DNA of 64,000 nt from Rhodoblastus sp963804045 (lineage in GTDB: Bacteria; Pseudomonadota; Alphaproteobacteria; Rhizobiales; Beijerinckiaceae). Under the pieces are notes generated by a model. That model ran no database searches. It was not told the origin of the DNA and saw only the letters and a program-made list of their open reading frames with translations. The position numbers were made by a program, and so were the translations under genes. Numbering within the stretch: the stretch's first letter is position 1; each line of letters opens with the position of its first letter. The DNA is taken from positions 178,927-242,926 of the forward strand of contig CAWDOR010000040.1 in NCBI GenBank assembly GCA_963804045.1, given 5' to 3'. This document shows, one piece after another, positions 10,354 through 19,276 of this stretch.

Positions 10354-10405
10354 TTACGGTGACATGACACGAATTCCCCAAATCGAAAGACTGGCCATGG
10401 GCGCG
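10354..10405 (+). repeat. Third copy of the element end
   Basis: Same orientation as the copy at 9598, with TTACGGTGACATGACACGAA at the tip. It continues past the shared 37 bases into GACTGGCCATGGGCGCGCA, which is shared only with the copy at 10916. It stands directly downstream of the duplicated ATP12 fragment. Confidence 0.75.
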
Positions 10406-10441
10406 CAGTTCGATCCAGTCGCCGCGTTGCTGCATCCTGGC

Positions 10442-10913
10442 TCACCCCAGCGCCGCGTAAAGCTCATAGGCGGCGCGCATGTCGCGCAGCCTGGCTTGGC
10501 GGCGGGCCTGGGCCTCCTCGTCGGCGCCCCATTGACTCGTCTGAAAATCCTCGTCGACATGGGCCGCCGCCCAACCGGCGTCAAAGGCCATCGCGCCGGA
10601 GGCAAGCGCCAGGGCGATCAGCACCGAGCCGGTCAGCGCGGTCATTTCATGCAGCGCGGTGAGGCGGAAGGCGCCGTCGGGCCGCGCCGCCTCGGCCTCG
10701 ATGACCTGGGCGATGGCCGCCACCGATTCGTCCGGCTGGGCGACGTAGATCACGCCCTCCGCCAGATTGAATCTCGCGCCATAGGCTTTTTCGGCGAAGT
10801 CCAGCACCGGCGTCCACAAGGCGTTCTGCGCCGCGACCAGAGCCTCTGGCGCGCCGGCGCGATAGAATAGCAGGTCGGAAGCGGCGAATTTGGCGACTTC
10901 CGCCACAACCCGG
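10442..10913 (-). pseudogene. Duplicated C-terminal fragment of the ATP12 gene
   Basis: About 472 bases are nearly identical to 11004-11475, shifted by 562 bases. The fragment encodes the last ~154 residues of the ATP12 chaperone with only a few changes (QTSQW for QARQW, RRQAR for RRAAR). My comparison by eye gives about 11 base differences, most near the 3' end of the gene. It lacks the N-terminal half and its own promoter, so a functional product is unlikely. With the repeat end it forms a tandem unit of 562 bases. Confidence 0.85.
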
Positions 10914-10915
10914 AG

Positions 10916-10967
10916 TTACGGTGACATGATACCAATTCCCCAAATCGAAAGACTGGCCATGGGCGCG
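10916..10967 (+). repeat. Fourth copy of the element end
   Basis: TTACGGTGACATGATACCAA tip followed by the same GACTGGCCATGGGCGCGCA extension as at 10354. It lies just past the stop of the intact ATP12 gene and marks the junction of the tandem duplication. Confidence 0.75.
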
Positions 10968-11003
10968 CAATTCGTTCCTGTCCCCGCGTTCCTGCCTCCC
11001 GCC

Positions 11004-11810
11004 TCACCCCAGCGCCGCGTAAAGCTCATAGGCCGCGCGCATGTCGCGCAGTCTCGCCGCGCGGCGGGCCTGGGCCTCCTCGTCGGCGCCCCATTGCCTC
11101 GCCTGAAAATCCTCGTCGACATGCGCCGCCGCCCAACCGGCGTCAAAGGCCATCGCGCCGGAGGCAAGCGCCAGGGCGATCAGCACCGAGCCGGTCAGCG
11201 CGGTCATTTCATGCAGCGCGGTGAGGCGGAAGGCGCCGTCGGGCCGCGCCGCCTCGGCCTCGATGACCTGGGCGATGGCCGCCACCGATTCGTCCGGCTG
11301 GGCGACGTAGATCACGCCCTCCGCCAGATTGAATCTCGCGCCATAGGCTTTTTCGGCGAAGTCCAGCACCGGCGTCCACAAGGCGTTCTGCGCCGCGACC
11401 AGAGCCTCTGGCGCGCCGGCGCGATAGAACAGCAGGTCGGAAGCGGCGAATTTGGCGACTTCCGCCACGACCCGGTCCATTTGCGCGGCGACGCCGTCCA
11501 GCGCGGTATTGGCCATGCGCGTCAGCGGCATGGTCGCGGGGGTGATGAACTCGCCCTGCCCGCGCCATTCGGCCGCCAGAGCCTCGGCCAGAGCTTGCGT
11601 CGGCAGGCGCAGGACCGCGCGCGCCGGGGTGCGCACCGTCTTGCCGTCGAGCGTCAGGGCAAAACCATTCGCCTCCGGCGCGACCGCGACTTCCGTGTAA
11701 AAGCGCCTCGGCAGCGGGCGTTTCATCTCGCGCTGCGCCGCCTTGACCGGATCGCGCTCCTCATCGGCGACGAAAATCGCCGAGAGATCGTCACGCATTG
11801 AAGAAGTCAT
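11004..11810 (-). CDS. ATP12-family F1-ATPase assembly chaperone
   Basis: 268 residues, the full family length. Typical parts are RPLPRRFYTEVAV near the start, LDGKTVRTPAR (about 54-64), AEWRGQGEFITPATMPLTRMANTALD in the middle and the helical C-terminus with a WGADEEA motif. Alphaproteobacterial and mitochondrial ATP12 bind the F1 alpha subunit and assist its assembly. It overlaps the 3' end of the HAD phosphatase gene by 20 bases and is probably co-transcribed with it. The last 472 bases are duplicated directly downstream. Confidence 0.92.
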   Translation of the reverse strand: MTSSMRDDLSAIFVADEERDPVKAAQREMKRPLPRRFYTEVAVAPEANGFALTLDGKTVRTPARAVLRLPTQALAEALAAEWRGQGEFITPATMPLTRMANTALDGVAAQMDRVVAEVAKFAASDLLFYRAGAPEALVAAQNALWTPVLDFAEKAYGARFNLAEGVIYVAQPDESVAAIAQVIEAEAARPDGAFRLTALHEMTALTGSVLIALALASGAMAFDAGWAAAHVDEDFQARQWGADEEAQARRAARLRDMRAAYELYAALG

Positions 11811-12453
11811 CGAGTCTCGCTTCCAGTTCCGTCACGTTGTTGACGATGCAATTGGCCCCCGCCTTGGTCAGCTTCTCATGGCGGTGATAGCCCCAGCCGA
11901 CGCCAATGCAATAGGCGCCGCCGCGATGGCCCATGAACATGTCGAATGTGGTGTCGCCGACCACGCAGGCGTCCTTCACCGCCACGCCGGTTTCGTGCAA
12001 AGCGCGGGTCAGCATGTCCGGCGCGGGTTTGGAGGGCGCGTCGTCGGCGGTCTGCACCGTGGCGAACAAATGGGTCCAGTTCTGCCGGGCGAAGAGTTTT
12101 TCCACGGCGATTCGCGTCTTGCCCGTGGCGACGCCGAGCTTGACGCCGGGCCGCGCCGCCAGTTTGCGCAAGAGCGCGTCGACGCCGGGATAAAGCCGGT
12201 CCTCCTCGGCGGTCGTCCCCGCGCGCAACTCCGCCCAGGCGGCTCTGTAAGTGACCGCCAGCGTCTCCACCGGCCCCTCGCCGCCGGTGAGGTCGGCGAA
12301 GGCCTCGTGCAGCGACAGGCCGACCACCGAAAGCGCGCGCTCGCGGTTCGGCGGCTCCAGCCCATGGGCGGCGAAGGCGCGCTTCTGCGCCTCGACGATG
12401 AAATTCTGGCTGTCCACCAGCGTCCCGTCTATGTCGAAAAGCACCAGTTTCAT
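11791..12453 (-). CDS. HAD-family phosphatase, phosphoglycolate phosphatase-like
   Basis: 220 residues starting MKLVLFDIDGTLVDSQ; the ATG has GAGGAGG upstream, while the longer open frame is not protein-like. HAD motifs are complete: DIDGT (nucleophile and acid), VATGK (threonine), the lysine in KPAPDM, and VGDTTFDM for the metal. The cap domain is alpha-helical, as in Gph and pyrophosphatase PpaX. The reaction is phosphate-ester hydrolysis; the real substrate is not fixed by sequence. It is upstream partner of the ATP12 gene, as seen in many alphaproteobacteria. Confidence 0.88.
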   Translation of the reverse strand: MKLVLFDIDGTLVDSQNFIVEAQKRAFAAHGLEPPNRERALSVVGLSLHEAFADLTGGEGPVETLAVTYRAAWAELRAGTTAEEDRLYPGVDALLRKLAARPGVKLGVATGKTRIAVEKLFARQNWTHLFATVQTADDAPSKPAPDMLTRALHETGVAVKDACVVGDTTFDMFMGHRGGAYCIGVGWGYHRHEKLTKAGANCIVNNVTELEARLDDFFNA

Positions 12454-12668
12454 CGAATCCTCCTCGATGCCGGATTTTCCCGCGACTATAGACCCCGGCG
12501 CCGGCGCCGCCAATTGCGACCAAAGCGCGTGCAACCGAACGCCCGCGAAAGCGTTGCGCCCTCTCAAAGTCTTGACGGGGCGGCGGCGAAGAGTCATCCC
12601 TCGAAAGAGATTGTCAAAAACAAGCCGGCCAAAAACAATCGGACCACGTGTCGGCGGAGGAAACGTCA

Positions 12669-14753
12669 ATGGCGAGTGCGCAAGAGGCCGGGAAGCCGGC
12701 CGAAAATTATTTGCCCTGGATCGGCGTCGCCCTGCTCGGCGCGCTGTCGCTGGGGACCGTCGCCCTGCATCGCGGCGAGACCATCAACGCGCTCTGGCTG
12801 GTGACGGCGGCGATCTGCACCTATCTGATCGCCTATCGCTTCTACAGCCTGTTCATCGCGCAAAAGGCGCTGCGCCTCGACGACAGCCGCCCCACCCCGG
12901 CGATCCGCCGCAATGACGGGCTCGACTACGTTCCCACCAATAAATATGTGCTGTTTGGCCATCATTTCGCGGCGATCGCCGGCGCCGGCCCGCTGGTCGG
13001 CCCGGTGCTGGCGGCGCAAATGGGCTATCTGCCGGGCACGCTGTGGCTGCTGGTCGGCGTGGTCTTCGCCGGCGCGGTGCAGGATTTCACCATTCTGTTC
13101 CTCTCCACCCGCCGCGACGGCCGCTCGCTCGGCGACATGATCAAGACCGAAATGGGCGTCACCGCCGGATTGATCGCGCAATTCGGCATTTTGGCGATCA
13201 TGGTCATCCTGCTCGCCGTGCTGGCGCTGGTGGTGGTCAAGGCCTTGGCGCACAGCCCCTGGGGAACCTTCACCGTGTTCTCCACCCTGCCGACCGCCTT
13301 GCTGATGGGCCTCTACAGCCGCTTCCTGCGCCCGGGGCGCATTGGCGAAATGTCGCTGATCGGCTTCGTCCTGCTGATCGCGGGAATCCTTTACGGCCAG
13401 ACCGTCGCGGCTGCGCCCGATCTGGCCGCTTATTTCGACCTCGCCCCCACGACCCTGGCGCTGATCCTGATCGGCTACGGTTTCGTCGCCTCGGTGCTGC
13501 CGGTCTGGCTGCTGCTGGCGCCGCGCGACTATCTCTCCACCTTCCTCAAGATCGGCACCATTCTGGCGCTGGCGGTGGGCATAGCCATTGTCATGCCCGA
13601 TCTCAAAATGCCCGCCGTGACCAAATATATCGACGGAACCGGCCCGGTGTTCAAAGGCGCGCTGTTCCCCTTCCTGTTCATCACCATCGCCTGCGGCGCG
13701 GTCTCCGGTTTTCACGCGCTGATCTCCTCGGGCACCACGCCGAAAATGATCATGCGCGAGAGCGAACTGCGCTTCATCGGCTATGGCGCCATGCTCATGG
13801 AGAGCATGGTCGGCATGATGGCGCTGATCGCCGCTTCGGCGCTGGAGCCCGGCGTCTATTTCGCCATGAACGCGCCGGCCGGCGTGATCGGCGCCGACGC
13901 CGCCCATGCCGCCCAGGTCATCTCGAGCTGGGGCTTCACGGTCACGCCGGACATGCTCACGCTCGCGGCCCAGGAGGTCGGCGAAAAAACCATCCTGTCG
14001 CGCGCCGGCGGCGCGCCGACGCTCGCGGTGGGCATGGCGCAAATCCTCTCGGGCTTCCTCGGCGGCGCCGCCGCCAAGGCCTTCTGGTATCATTTCGCCA
14101 TATTGTTCGAGGCTTTGTTCATCCTGACCACGGTGGACGCCGGCACCCGCGTCGCCCGTTTCATGATCCAGGATCTCGCCGGGCATTTTTTGCCGGTCAT
14201 GGCCAAGACCCAGAACTGGGGCGCCAATCTGATCGCCACGGCGCTGGCTTGCGCCGGCTGGGGCTATTTCCTCTATCAGGGCGTGGTCGATCCGCTCGGC
14301 GGCATCAATACGCTGTGGCCGCTGTTCGGCATTTCCAACCAGATGCTGGCGGCGATCGCGCTGATCCTGGCGACCTCGGTGCTGTTCAAGATGAAGCGCG
14401 AGCGCTTTGCCCTGGTGACCCTGGCGCCGACCGCCTGGCTGCTGATCTGCACGCTCAGCGCGGGCTGGGAAAAATTGTTCGACGCCAATCCCGCCATCGG
14501 CTTTTTCGCCCAGGCGAGCCAATATGCCGCCGCCGCCGCCGAGGGCAAGATTCTCGCCCCCGCCAAGACCGCCGAGGATATGGTCCGGGTCATCCACAAT
14601 TGCTATGTCAACGCCGGGCTGACGGCGATTTTCATCGCCGTGGTGGTCGCCATGATCGGTTTCGGCCTGGCCACGGTGCTGAAGGCCCGAGGCAACCCGG
14701 ATGTCACCACCAGGGAGGTCGGCGATGCCGCTCTGCTGCCCAACGAGGCTTAA
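12669..14753 (+). CDS. cstA: Carbon starvation protein CstA (peptide/pyruvate transporter)
   Basis: 694 residues from the ATG at 12669, which has a CGGAGGAAA site 7 bases upstream; a GTG at 12648 is in frame but less likely. About 16-18 membrane segments, with the family hallmarks TNKYVLFGHHFAAIAGAGPLVGPVLAAQMGYLPG near the N-terminus and HALISSGTTPKMI in the middle, followed by FGISNQMLAAIAL. CstA and BtsT import peptides or pyruvate in E. coli. It is followed by a YbdD-type partner overlapping its end, the usual pair. Confidence 0.95.
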   Translation: MASAQEAGKPAENYLPWIGVALLGALSLGTVALHRGETINALWLVTAAICTYLIAYRFYSLFIAQKALRLDDSRPTPAIRRNDGLDYVPTNKYVLFGHHFAAIAGAGPLVGPVLAAQMGYLPGTLWLLVGVVFAGAVQDFTILFLSTRRDGRSLGDMIKTEMGVTAGLIAQFGILAIMVILLAVLALVVVKALAHSPWGTFTVFSTLPTALLMGLYSRFLRPGRIGEMSLIGFVLLIAGILYGQTVAAAPDLAAYFDLAPTTLALILIGYGFVASVLPVWLLLAPRDYLSTFLKIGTILALAVGIAIVMPDLKMPAVTKYIDGTGPVFKGALFPFLFITIACGAVSGFHALISSGTTPKMIMRESELRFIGYGAMLMESMVGMMALIAASALEPGVYFAMNAPAGVIGADAAHAAQVISSWGFTVTPDMLTLAAQEVGEKTILSRAGGAPTLAVGMAQILSGFLGGAAAKAFWYHFAILFEALFILTTVDAGTRVARFMIQDLAGHFLPVMAKTQNWGANLIATALACAGWGYFLYQGVVDPLGGINTLWPLFGISNQMLAAIALILATSVLFKMKRERFALVTLAPTAWLLICTLSAGWEKLFDANPAIGFFAQASQYAAAAAEGKILAPAKTAEDMVRVIHNCYVNAGLTAIFIAVVVAMIGFGLATVLKARGNPDVTTREVGDAALLPNEA

Positions 14754-14940
14754 AAGCATCGGCCGCGGTCTGCGCCAGACCGCGGCGCTGATGGTCGGCC
14801 AGCCCGATTACGACGCCTATGTCGCTCATGTCGCCCTGACCCATCCGGGCCAGGCGCCGATGACGCGCACGGAGTTTTTCCGCAACCGCGAGAACAGCCG
14901 TTTCGGCATGGGCAACACTGGCGGGCTGCGCTGCTGCTGA
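14725..14940 (+). CDS. YbdD/YjiX-family small protein (CstA partner)
   Basis: 71 residues, beginning MPLCCPTRLK; an AGGGAGG site lies 6 bases before the ATG. Conserved middle LMVGQPDYDAYVAHVALTHPGQ and MTRTEFFRNRENSRFG, ending in RCC. The start overlaps the end of cstA by 29 bases, so the pair is coupled. In E. coli YbdD or YjiX lies next to CstA or BtsT and YbdD has been linked to its transport activity; the same is inferred here. Confidence 0.9.
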   Translation: MPLCCPTRLKSIGRGLRQTAALMVGQPDYDAYVAHVALTHPGQAPMTRTEFFRNRENSRFGMGNTGGLRCC

Positions 14941-15048
14941 GCCGGCTGCAAAGCGGCCAGGGGCCAGCATTGACATGAGTCATGGACGATTTCGCCCCGG
15001 GTTCTAAAGTCGAATGCGGCTCTAACGACAAGCAAACCTGAGGCCGCA

Positions 15049-15312
15049 GTGAACCATCATCATCGCAAAGTTCTGCACGCTTTCTTCGCTCATCCCGTGA
15101 GCACGAACATCGACTTCAAGGACGCCGAGCATGTCATGAGCATGCTCGGCGCCGAAGTCGAGACCAGGAACGGCAACAAGATCGAAGTGACCCTCAACGG
15201 CCAGAAGGCCTCGTTCCATCGCAACCATCACACCCTGGCCAAGGACGAGGTGCTGCATATCCGCAAGTTCCTGGAAAACTGCGGCATTGTGGCCGAAGCC
15301 TATCCGGTCTGA
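15049..15312 (+). CDS. HicA-like small protein, no partner
   Basis: 87 residues, basic, with a His-rich start (MNHHHRK) and the fold expected of a HicA-type dsRNA-binding domain: FKDAEHVMSMLGAEVETRNGNKIEVTLNGQKASFH, then LAKDEVLHIRKFLENCGI. A HicB antitoxin is not next to it: cstA and its partner lie upstream, a terminator and a gene fragment downstream. It may therefore be a stand-alone HicA-like protein rather than a live toxin. The family call is by pattern, moderate confidence. Confidence 0.55.
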   Translation: MNHHHRKVLHAFFAHPVSTNIDFKDAEHVMSMLGAEVETRNGNKIEVTLNGQKASFHRNHHTLAKDEVLHIRKFLENCGIVAEAYPV

Positions 15313-15376
15313 CGCCGGCGCGGCGCAGCCGAGGCCCGGATCGGCGACAAGGCCCGGGCGGATCGGGCCGAAGAAC

Positions 15377-15411
15377 AAAAGCGCGGCGCGGGCGATCCGC
15401 GCCGCGCTTTT
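15377..15411 (+). terminator. Terminator after the HicA-like gene
   Basis: 13-bp perfect stem (15377-15389 with 15399-15411), 9-base loop, ending in a T run. The AAAA on the left arm means it could also stop transcription of the minus-strand fragment. Confidence 0.85.
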
Positions 15412-15420
15412 TGCTTCGGT

Positions 15421-15822
15421 TCAGCGGCGACCGACGCTGACAGAAGTAAAACCCCGGCGGCGGAACTCGTCGGGACGATAGACATTGCGCAGATCGACCA
15501 GAACCGGCGCCGCCATTTCGCGCTTGAGGCGATCAAGGTCGAGGGCGCGGAACGCGTCCCATTCCGTCACGATCACCAGGGCCTCCGCGCCCGCCGTGGA
15601 GGAATAGGGATCGTCGCAGAAGGTCACATTGGGCGCCAGCGGCCTAGCCTGCTCCATCGCCGCTGGATCGAAGGCGCGAACGCGGGCGCCGGAATCCTCC
15701 AGCGCGGTCACCAGGGCGATCGAGGGCGCGTCGCGCATGTCGTCTGTATTGGGCTTGAACGACAGGCCGAGAAAAGTGAGTGGACCGAGACGAAATTTAA
15801 GAGCCGATCCGCACCGGTGCAA
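15421..15822 (-). pseudogene. UDP-glucose 6-dehydrogenase, C-terminal fragment
   Basis: About 120 residues matching only the C-terminal UDP-binding domain of UDP-glucose/GDP-mannose dehydrogenases: FLGLSFKPNTDDMRDAPS, then VRAFDP, AEALVIVTEWDAFR and PVLVDLRNVYRP. The NAD-binding and central helical domains, about 300 residues with the catalytic cysteine, are missing; upstream sequence at 15780-15830 does not resemble them. It cannot make UDP-glucuronate. It is a remnant left by a rearrangement beside the secretion locus. Confidence 0.85.
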
Positions 15823-15831
15823 ACCTCGGCG

Positions 15832-15866
15832 GCCAAAACAAAACGGCGGCGCTTGAGCGCCGCCGT
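15832..15866 (-). terminator. Terminator after the Hint-domain gene
   Basis: 10-bp GC stem (15843-15852 with 15857-15866), 4-base loop; on the minus strand it runs into TTTTGTTTTGG. It lies 20 bases past the stop of the Hint gene and probably ends the secretion operon. Confidence 0.85.
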
Positions 15867-15886
15867 GGAGTTAGGTTTGGTTCGGA

Positions 15887-17605
15887 TCAGGCGACCTCGG
15901 CGCCGACTCCGGCCACCGCGCCGATGAGTTCGGCGCGGGCGGTCAGGGCGACGCGCACGCCGACCGGAACCTGCCGGCGCGACTTGGCGCGCGGATAGGG
16001 CAATTCCTCGACGATCTTGCCGTCCGGATAAAGCGCCTGATGCTCGGCCCAATTGTCGAAATTCAGCCGATCGACATTGTCCACGAAGGTTTCCGCCGGG
16101 GTGTTCTCGGCGAGGATCAGGGAATGATCGTCAAGTTCGACGTGGTAATAGACGAAGGTCGCGGGAACCGTGGTTTCACGCACCACCGAGCTTCCGTTGA
16201 CCAGGGCGCCGGCATGGACCAGCGCGCCTTCGACAAGCAAGGCGTGATCGGGCGACAGCAGCAGATCGCGCGAAGGCATGTTGTCGCCAAGCGCGCCGGC
16301 CTTGACGCGGATCGGCCACGACCGCATCGGATCGGCGAAGCGGGCCGAAACGGTCTGGACGCCGAGCCAGGACACCGGCTTGGCGACGCCCGCCGAGGTC
16401 AGGACCAGATCGCCGCGCTTGAGCGTTTCAACCGCGACCTCGCCCTCCGGCGTACGGATCATCGTGCCGGCCATGAAGCAGATGGTGATCGTATCGACGC
16501 CATTTGCATCGGACAGACTGAACGGCTGCGCCGAGTTGGCGTTATAGGAACCGCCCGCCAGGGTCAGAGTTTCCGAACCATTCGCGCCGGTGACGGTCAG
16601 CGTGCTGGCGCCATCCCAAGTATAGGTGTCGCTGGCGCCCTCGGCCATGAGTTCGATCGTGTCGCCCTGAGAGAAATTGCTGATCGTCCCAAGGTCATTG
16701 CTGACGTCGGAGGGACCGACCTTGCTCAGGTCGAGCGTGCCGGCGTTGTCTTCGAAAGTGATGCTCGGCGCTTCCGTCGCCGATCCGACGAGCGTGTTGG
16801 CGAACGCCAGCGTCCCGCCCGGAACCAAGCCGCCGCCGATGTTGAAGATCGTCGCGCTGCCGGAAGCATCCTGATCGACGGGACCGTTGATGGTCAGCGT
16901 GCCGCCCACGGCGGTCACCGTGCCGAGGCCGTTCAAGGGGCCGTCGATCACGCCGGCGCCTGTAATGGCGCCCGAGCCCTGACTGGCGCCTTCGCCGCCG
17001 ACAACAATGCCGGAACTGTCGATCAGCGTGGAGCCGGGGTCGAGCTGGATGGCGCCGTTCAGCGCGTCTTCCTCAGCGCCGATGGTCAGGACGCCACCCG
17101 TCCCGATTTCGAGCGTCTGATTGACGTTGCTCAGGTCGATGGCCGACGCCGACACCTTGCCGGTCAAATCCAGATCGGAGCCAGGCTGGGTGTCGATCGT
17201 CAACTGGACGCCGCTGCTGACCGTGCCGTCGAGCTCCAACGTGCCGCCGGAGGCCAGGATCGTTCCCGCGCCGCCGAAGCCGTCGGTGGCGGTGATATCG
17301 CCGTAGCCAGTGATCGTGGAGCCCGACGCCACCGAGACGCCGACTGCATCCGTCGCCTGGCCTTGCTGGCCTTGCACCACCAACTGGCCGCCCGCCAGGG
17401 ACAGGGTGGAGTCGCCCGTCAAGGTGAGAGAGTGGATCGACGCGATCGAGGGGTCAAAATTGACCAGATCGCCGTTGCCGATCACCACATCGGTGGTGTT
17501 GTCGGGAATACTGTTGGTCGACCAATTTGACGGATCGCTCCATGCGTTTGGATTCGTGGCGTCGGCGCCAGTCCAGATGATGGTGGTTATGGTGGGTGCG
17601 CCCAT
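15887..17605 (-). CDS. Secreted Hint-domain protein, likely type I substrate
   Basis: 572 residues, starting MGAPTITTIIWTG; AAAGGGA lies 8 bases before this ATG, while an in-frame ATG 13 codons upstream lacks one. No classical signal peptide. Residues 1-370 are glycine-, threonine- and aspartate-rich beta-strand repeats (GTLTINGP, GGTLAFANTL), like secreted beta-helix proteins, ending with a segment of the SQGDTIEL...LTLAGGSYN type. From about 376 a Hint domain starts at Cys in ICFMAGTMIRTPEGEVAVETLKRGDLV, with LLLSPDHALLV and LVNGSSV motifs (Hint_2 family). Such domains self-cleave in intein and Hedgehog proteins. Last gene of the locus on this strand. Confidence 0.82.
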   Translation of the reverse strand: MGAPTITTIIWTGADATNPNAWSDPSNWSTNSIPDNTTDVVIGNGDLVNFDPSIASIHSLTLTGDSTLSLAGGQLVVQGQQGQATDAVGVSVASGSTITGYGDITATDGFGGAGTILASGGTLELDGTVSSGVQLTIDTQPGSDLDLTGKVSASAIDLSNVNQTLEIGTGGVLTIGAEEDALNGAIQLDPGSTLIDSSGIVVGGEGASQGSGAITGAGVIDGPLNGLGTVTAVGGTLTINGPVDQDASGSATIFNIGGGLVPGGTLAFANTLVGSATEAPSITFEDNAGTLDLSKVGPSDVSNDLGTISNFSQGDTIELMAEGASDTYTWDGASTLTVTGANGSETLTLAGGSYNANSAQPFSLSDANGVDTITICFMAGTMIRTPEGEVAVETLKRGDLVLTSAGVAKPVSWLGVQTVSARFADPMRSWPIRVKAGALGDNMPSRDLLLSPDHALLVEGALVHAGALVNGSSVVRETTVPATFVYYHVELDDHSLILAENTPAETFVDNVDRLNFDNWAEHQALYPDGKIVEELPYPRAKSRRQVPVGVRVALTARAELIGAVAGVGAEVA

Positions 17606-17645
17606 TTGATATATCCCTTTGGAAAACTGGCTCGACGGTTTCATT

Positions 17646-17659
17646 ACCCTACGTAAGGT
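17646..17659. promoter_or_regulatory. Palindrome-like motif upstream of the Hint gene
   Basis: ACCCTACGTAAGGT lies 40 bases before the Hint ATG. A near-identical motif lies upstream of the giant repeat gene at 34625 (ACCCTAACGTAAGGG). On the minus strand it reads into GGGTAAT. Shared placement suggests a common regulator or promoter part. Confidence 0.45.
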
Positions 17660-17845
17660 GAACCATGAACTTACAGAGTCCCTTGTGCAGCTAAAGCGCC
17701 TTGCGATATTTTGCGCGTGTATTGAGACAAATTGCCAATTCGGTTTTTACCGACGCCGATCGGAATTCGCCCCAAGCGAAGCAGCCCGGGAGCGGGACTT
17801 TTTGAATCCATGCGAGCTTTTCCGGATTGGCGACCGCCAGCGCGT

Positions 17846-19276
17846 TCAGCGCTCGCGCAGCACTTCCTGCTGATATTTGAGCACCGGCGACAGCAGATAG
17901 CTGATGATGCGCCGCGAACCCGTCTTGATTTCCACGGTTGTCGCCATGCCCGGGCCGAGATTGACGTTTTTGTCGTCGATCCTCATCTGCGTGGCGTCGA
18001 GCGAGACGCGCGCCGCATAGAGCAATTCCTGGCCCTTGGGCTCGCTGCTGCTGTCGGCCCCCGAGGGGTCGGCGCCGCCTTTGGGGTCCTGCGGCTTGTC
18101 GCGCGTGATGGCGTCGAGCGAAACGCTCAGCACCTTGCCGTGCAGCAGGCCGTAGCGGGTGAAGGAGAAAGTGTCGATCTTGATCTCGGCGCCCTGGCCG
18201 GCGCTGACAAAACCGATCTCGCTGTTGGGCACCATGGCCTCGATTTCGAGCCGGGAGTCGGCCGGCACCACCACGGCGAGAACCTGCGCCGGCTGGACGA
18301 CGCCGCCGATCGTATGAATCGCGAGCTGCTGCACCACGCCATCGACGGGGGCCGTGAGAAGCTGCAATTTGGTCCGCCGCTCCGCCTTGACGACGTCATG
18401 GCTCAGCGCCGCCGCCTTGCCTTCGGCCTTGGCGAGATCGTCGAAAAGCGCGCGGCGATATTCGGCCTCGGTCTTCTCGCGCGTCTCCTTGATGGCGCCC
18501 GCCGCCTCCTCGAGCTCCTGCACATGGCTGGTCTGCACGCTCAGGTCCTGCTGCATCGCAACATAGTCCTGATATTCCTGCAGATAGGTCAGGCGAGACC
18601 CAAGTTCCTTGCCAAACAGGTATTTGCGGACATCGACGCGCTCCTTGAGCACGGGAATCGTGGCGTTGATCTTGTCGATCGTCGCCAGCGCCGTCTTGCG
18701 CTCCGCCTCTTTCTGCGCCGCCTCGCGCGAGATTTCGGCCAGTTTGGCGCTTTGTTCCTTCATCTGGCTGATCAGAAACTGGCGGTGCATCTCGATCTGC
18801 GTCGGGCTCGCGCCCTGCGGCGGCTTGAATTCGGCCAGCGGATCGCTCGCGCCGGAAAGCGCGGCGCGCAGCCGGGCGGCGTCGAGTTCGGCCGCGACCA
18901 GATCGGAGCGCAAATGATCCTCTTCCGCCGTATCCATGGTCGGATCGAGTTCGATCAGCACGTCGCCGGCCTTCACGACGTCGCCGTCATGAATGTGAAT
19001 CGCGCGCACCACTCCGGTCTCGAAGGGCTGGATCAGCTTGGTGCGGCCGCTCGGCACGATCTTGCCGCGCGCCGTCGCGACAATGTCCACCGTGCCGATC
19101 GAGGCCCAGAGCAAGGCGAAGCAGAACAAGGCGATCAGGATCGCGCCAAAAACGCGGCCCGTCGGCGAAGGCGGGGTCTCGGCGATTTCCAGCGCCGCCG
19201 GCAGAAAGGCCAATTCATAGGAATTGCGCCGGACCGGCTGTTTGGGAAAGGCGATGATCTTTCTAGGCGATGTCAT
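17846..19276 (-). CDS. Type I secretion periplasmic adaptor (HlyD family)
   Basis: 476 residues from the ATG at 19276, which overlaps the exporter gene by 14 bases. One membrane segment (about 45-67), then a barrel-sandwich half (about 80-110, VVRAIHIHDGDVVKAGDVLIELD), long coiled coil (about 115-290), second lipoyl half and beta barrel (about 300-400, APVDGVVQQLAIHTIGGVVQPAQ) and the C-terminal GMATTVEIKTGSRRIISYLLSP motif typical of HlyD/PrtE. It joins the inner-membrane ABC exporter to an outer-membrane channel. No TolC-type gene lies next to it; the channel must come from elsewhere. Confidence 0.93.
   Translation of the reverse strand: MTSPRKIIAFPKQPVRRNSYELAFLPAALEIAETPPSPTGRVFGAILIALFCFALLWASIGTVDIVATARGKIVPSGRTKLIQPFETGVVRAIHIHDGDVVKAGDVLIELDPTMDTAEEDHLRSDLVAAELDAARLRAALSGASDPLAEFKPPQGASPTQIEMHRQFLISQMKEQSAKLAEISREAAQKEAERKTALATIDKINATIPVLKERVDVRKYLFGKELGSRLTYLQEYQDYVAMQQDLSVQTSHVQELEEAAGAIKETREKTEAEYRRALFDDLAKAEGKAAALSHDVVKAERRTKLQLLTAPVDGVVQQLAIHTIGGVVQPAQVLAVVVPADSRLEIEAMVPNSEIGFVSAGQGAEIKIDTFSFTRYGLLHGKVLSVSLDAITRDKPQDPKGGADPSGADSSSEPKGQELLYAARVSLDATQMRIDDKNVNLGPGMATTVEIKTGSRRIISYLLSPVLKYQQEVLRER

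Noticed and set aside
12666..14759. Minus-strand open frame of about 700 codons
   Set aside because: Antisense to cstA; Gln-, His- and Asp-rich without any known domain.
14970..15008. TTGACA with TCTAAA as a promoter for the HicA-like gene
   Set aside because: The spacing is about 27 bases, far too long for a sigma-70 promoter.
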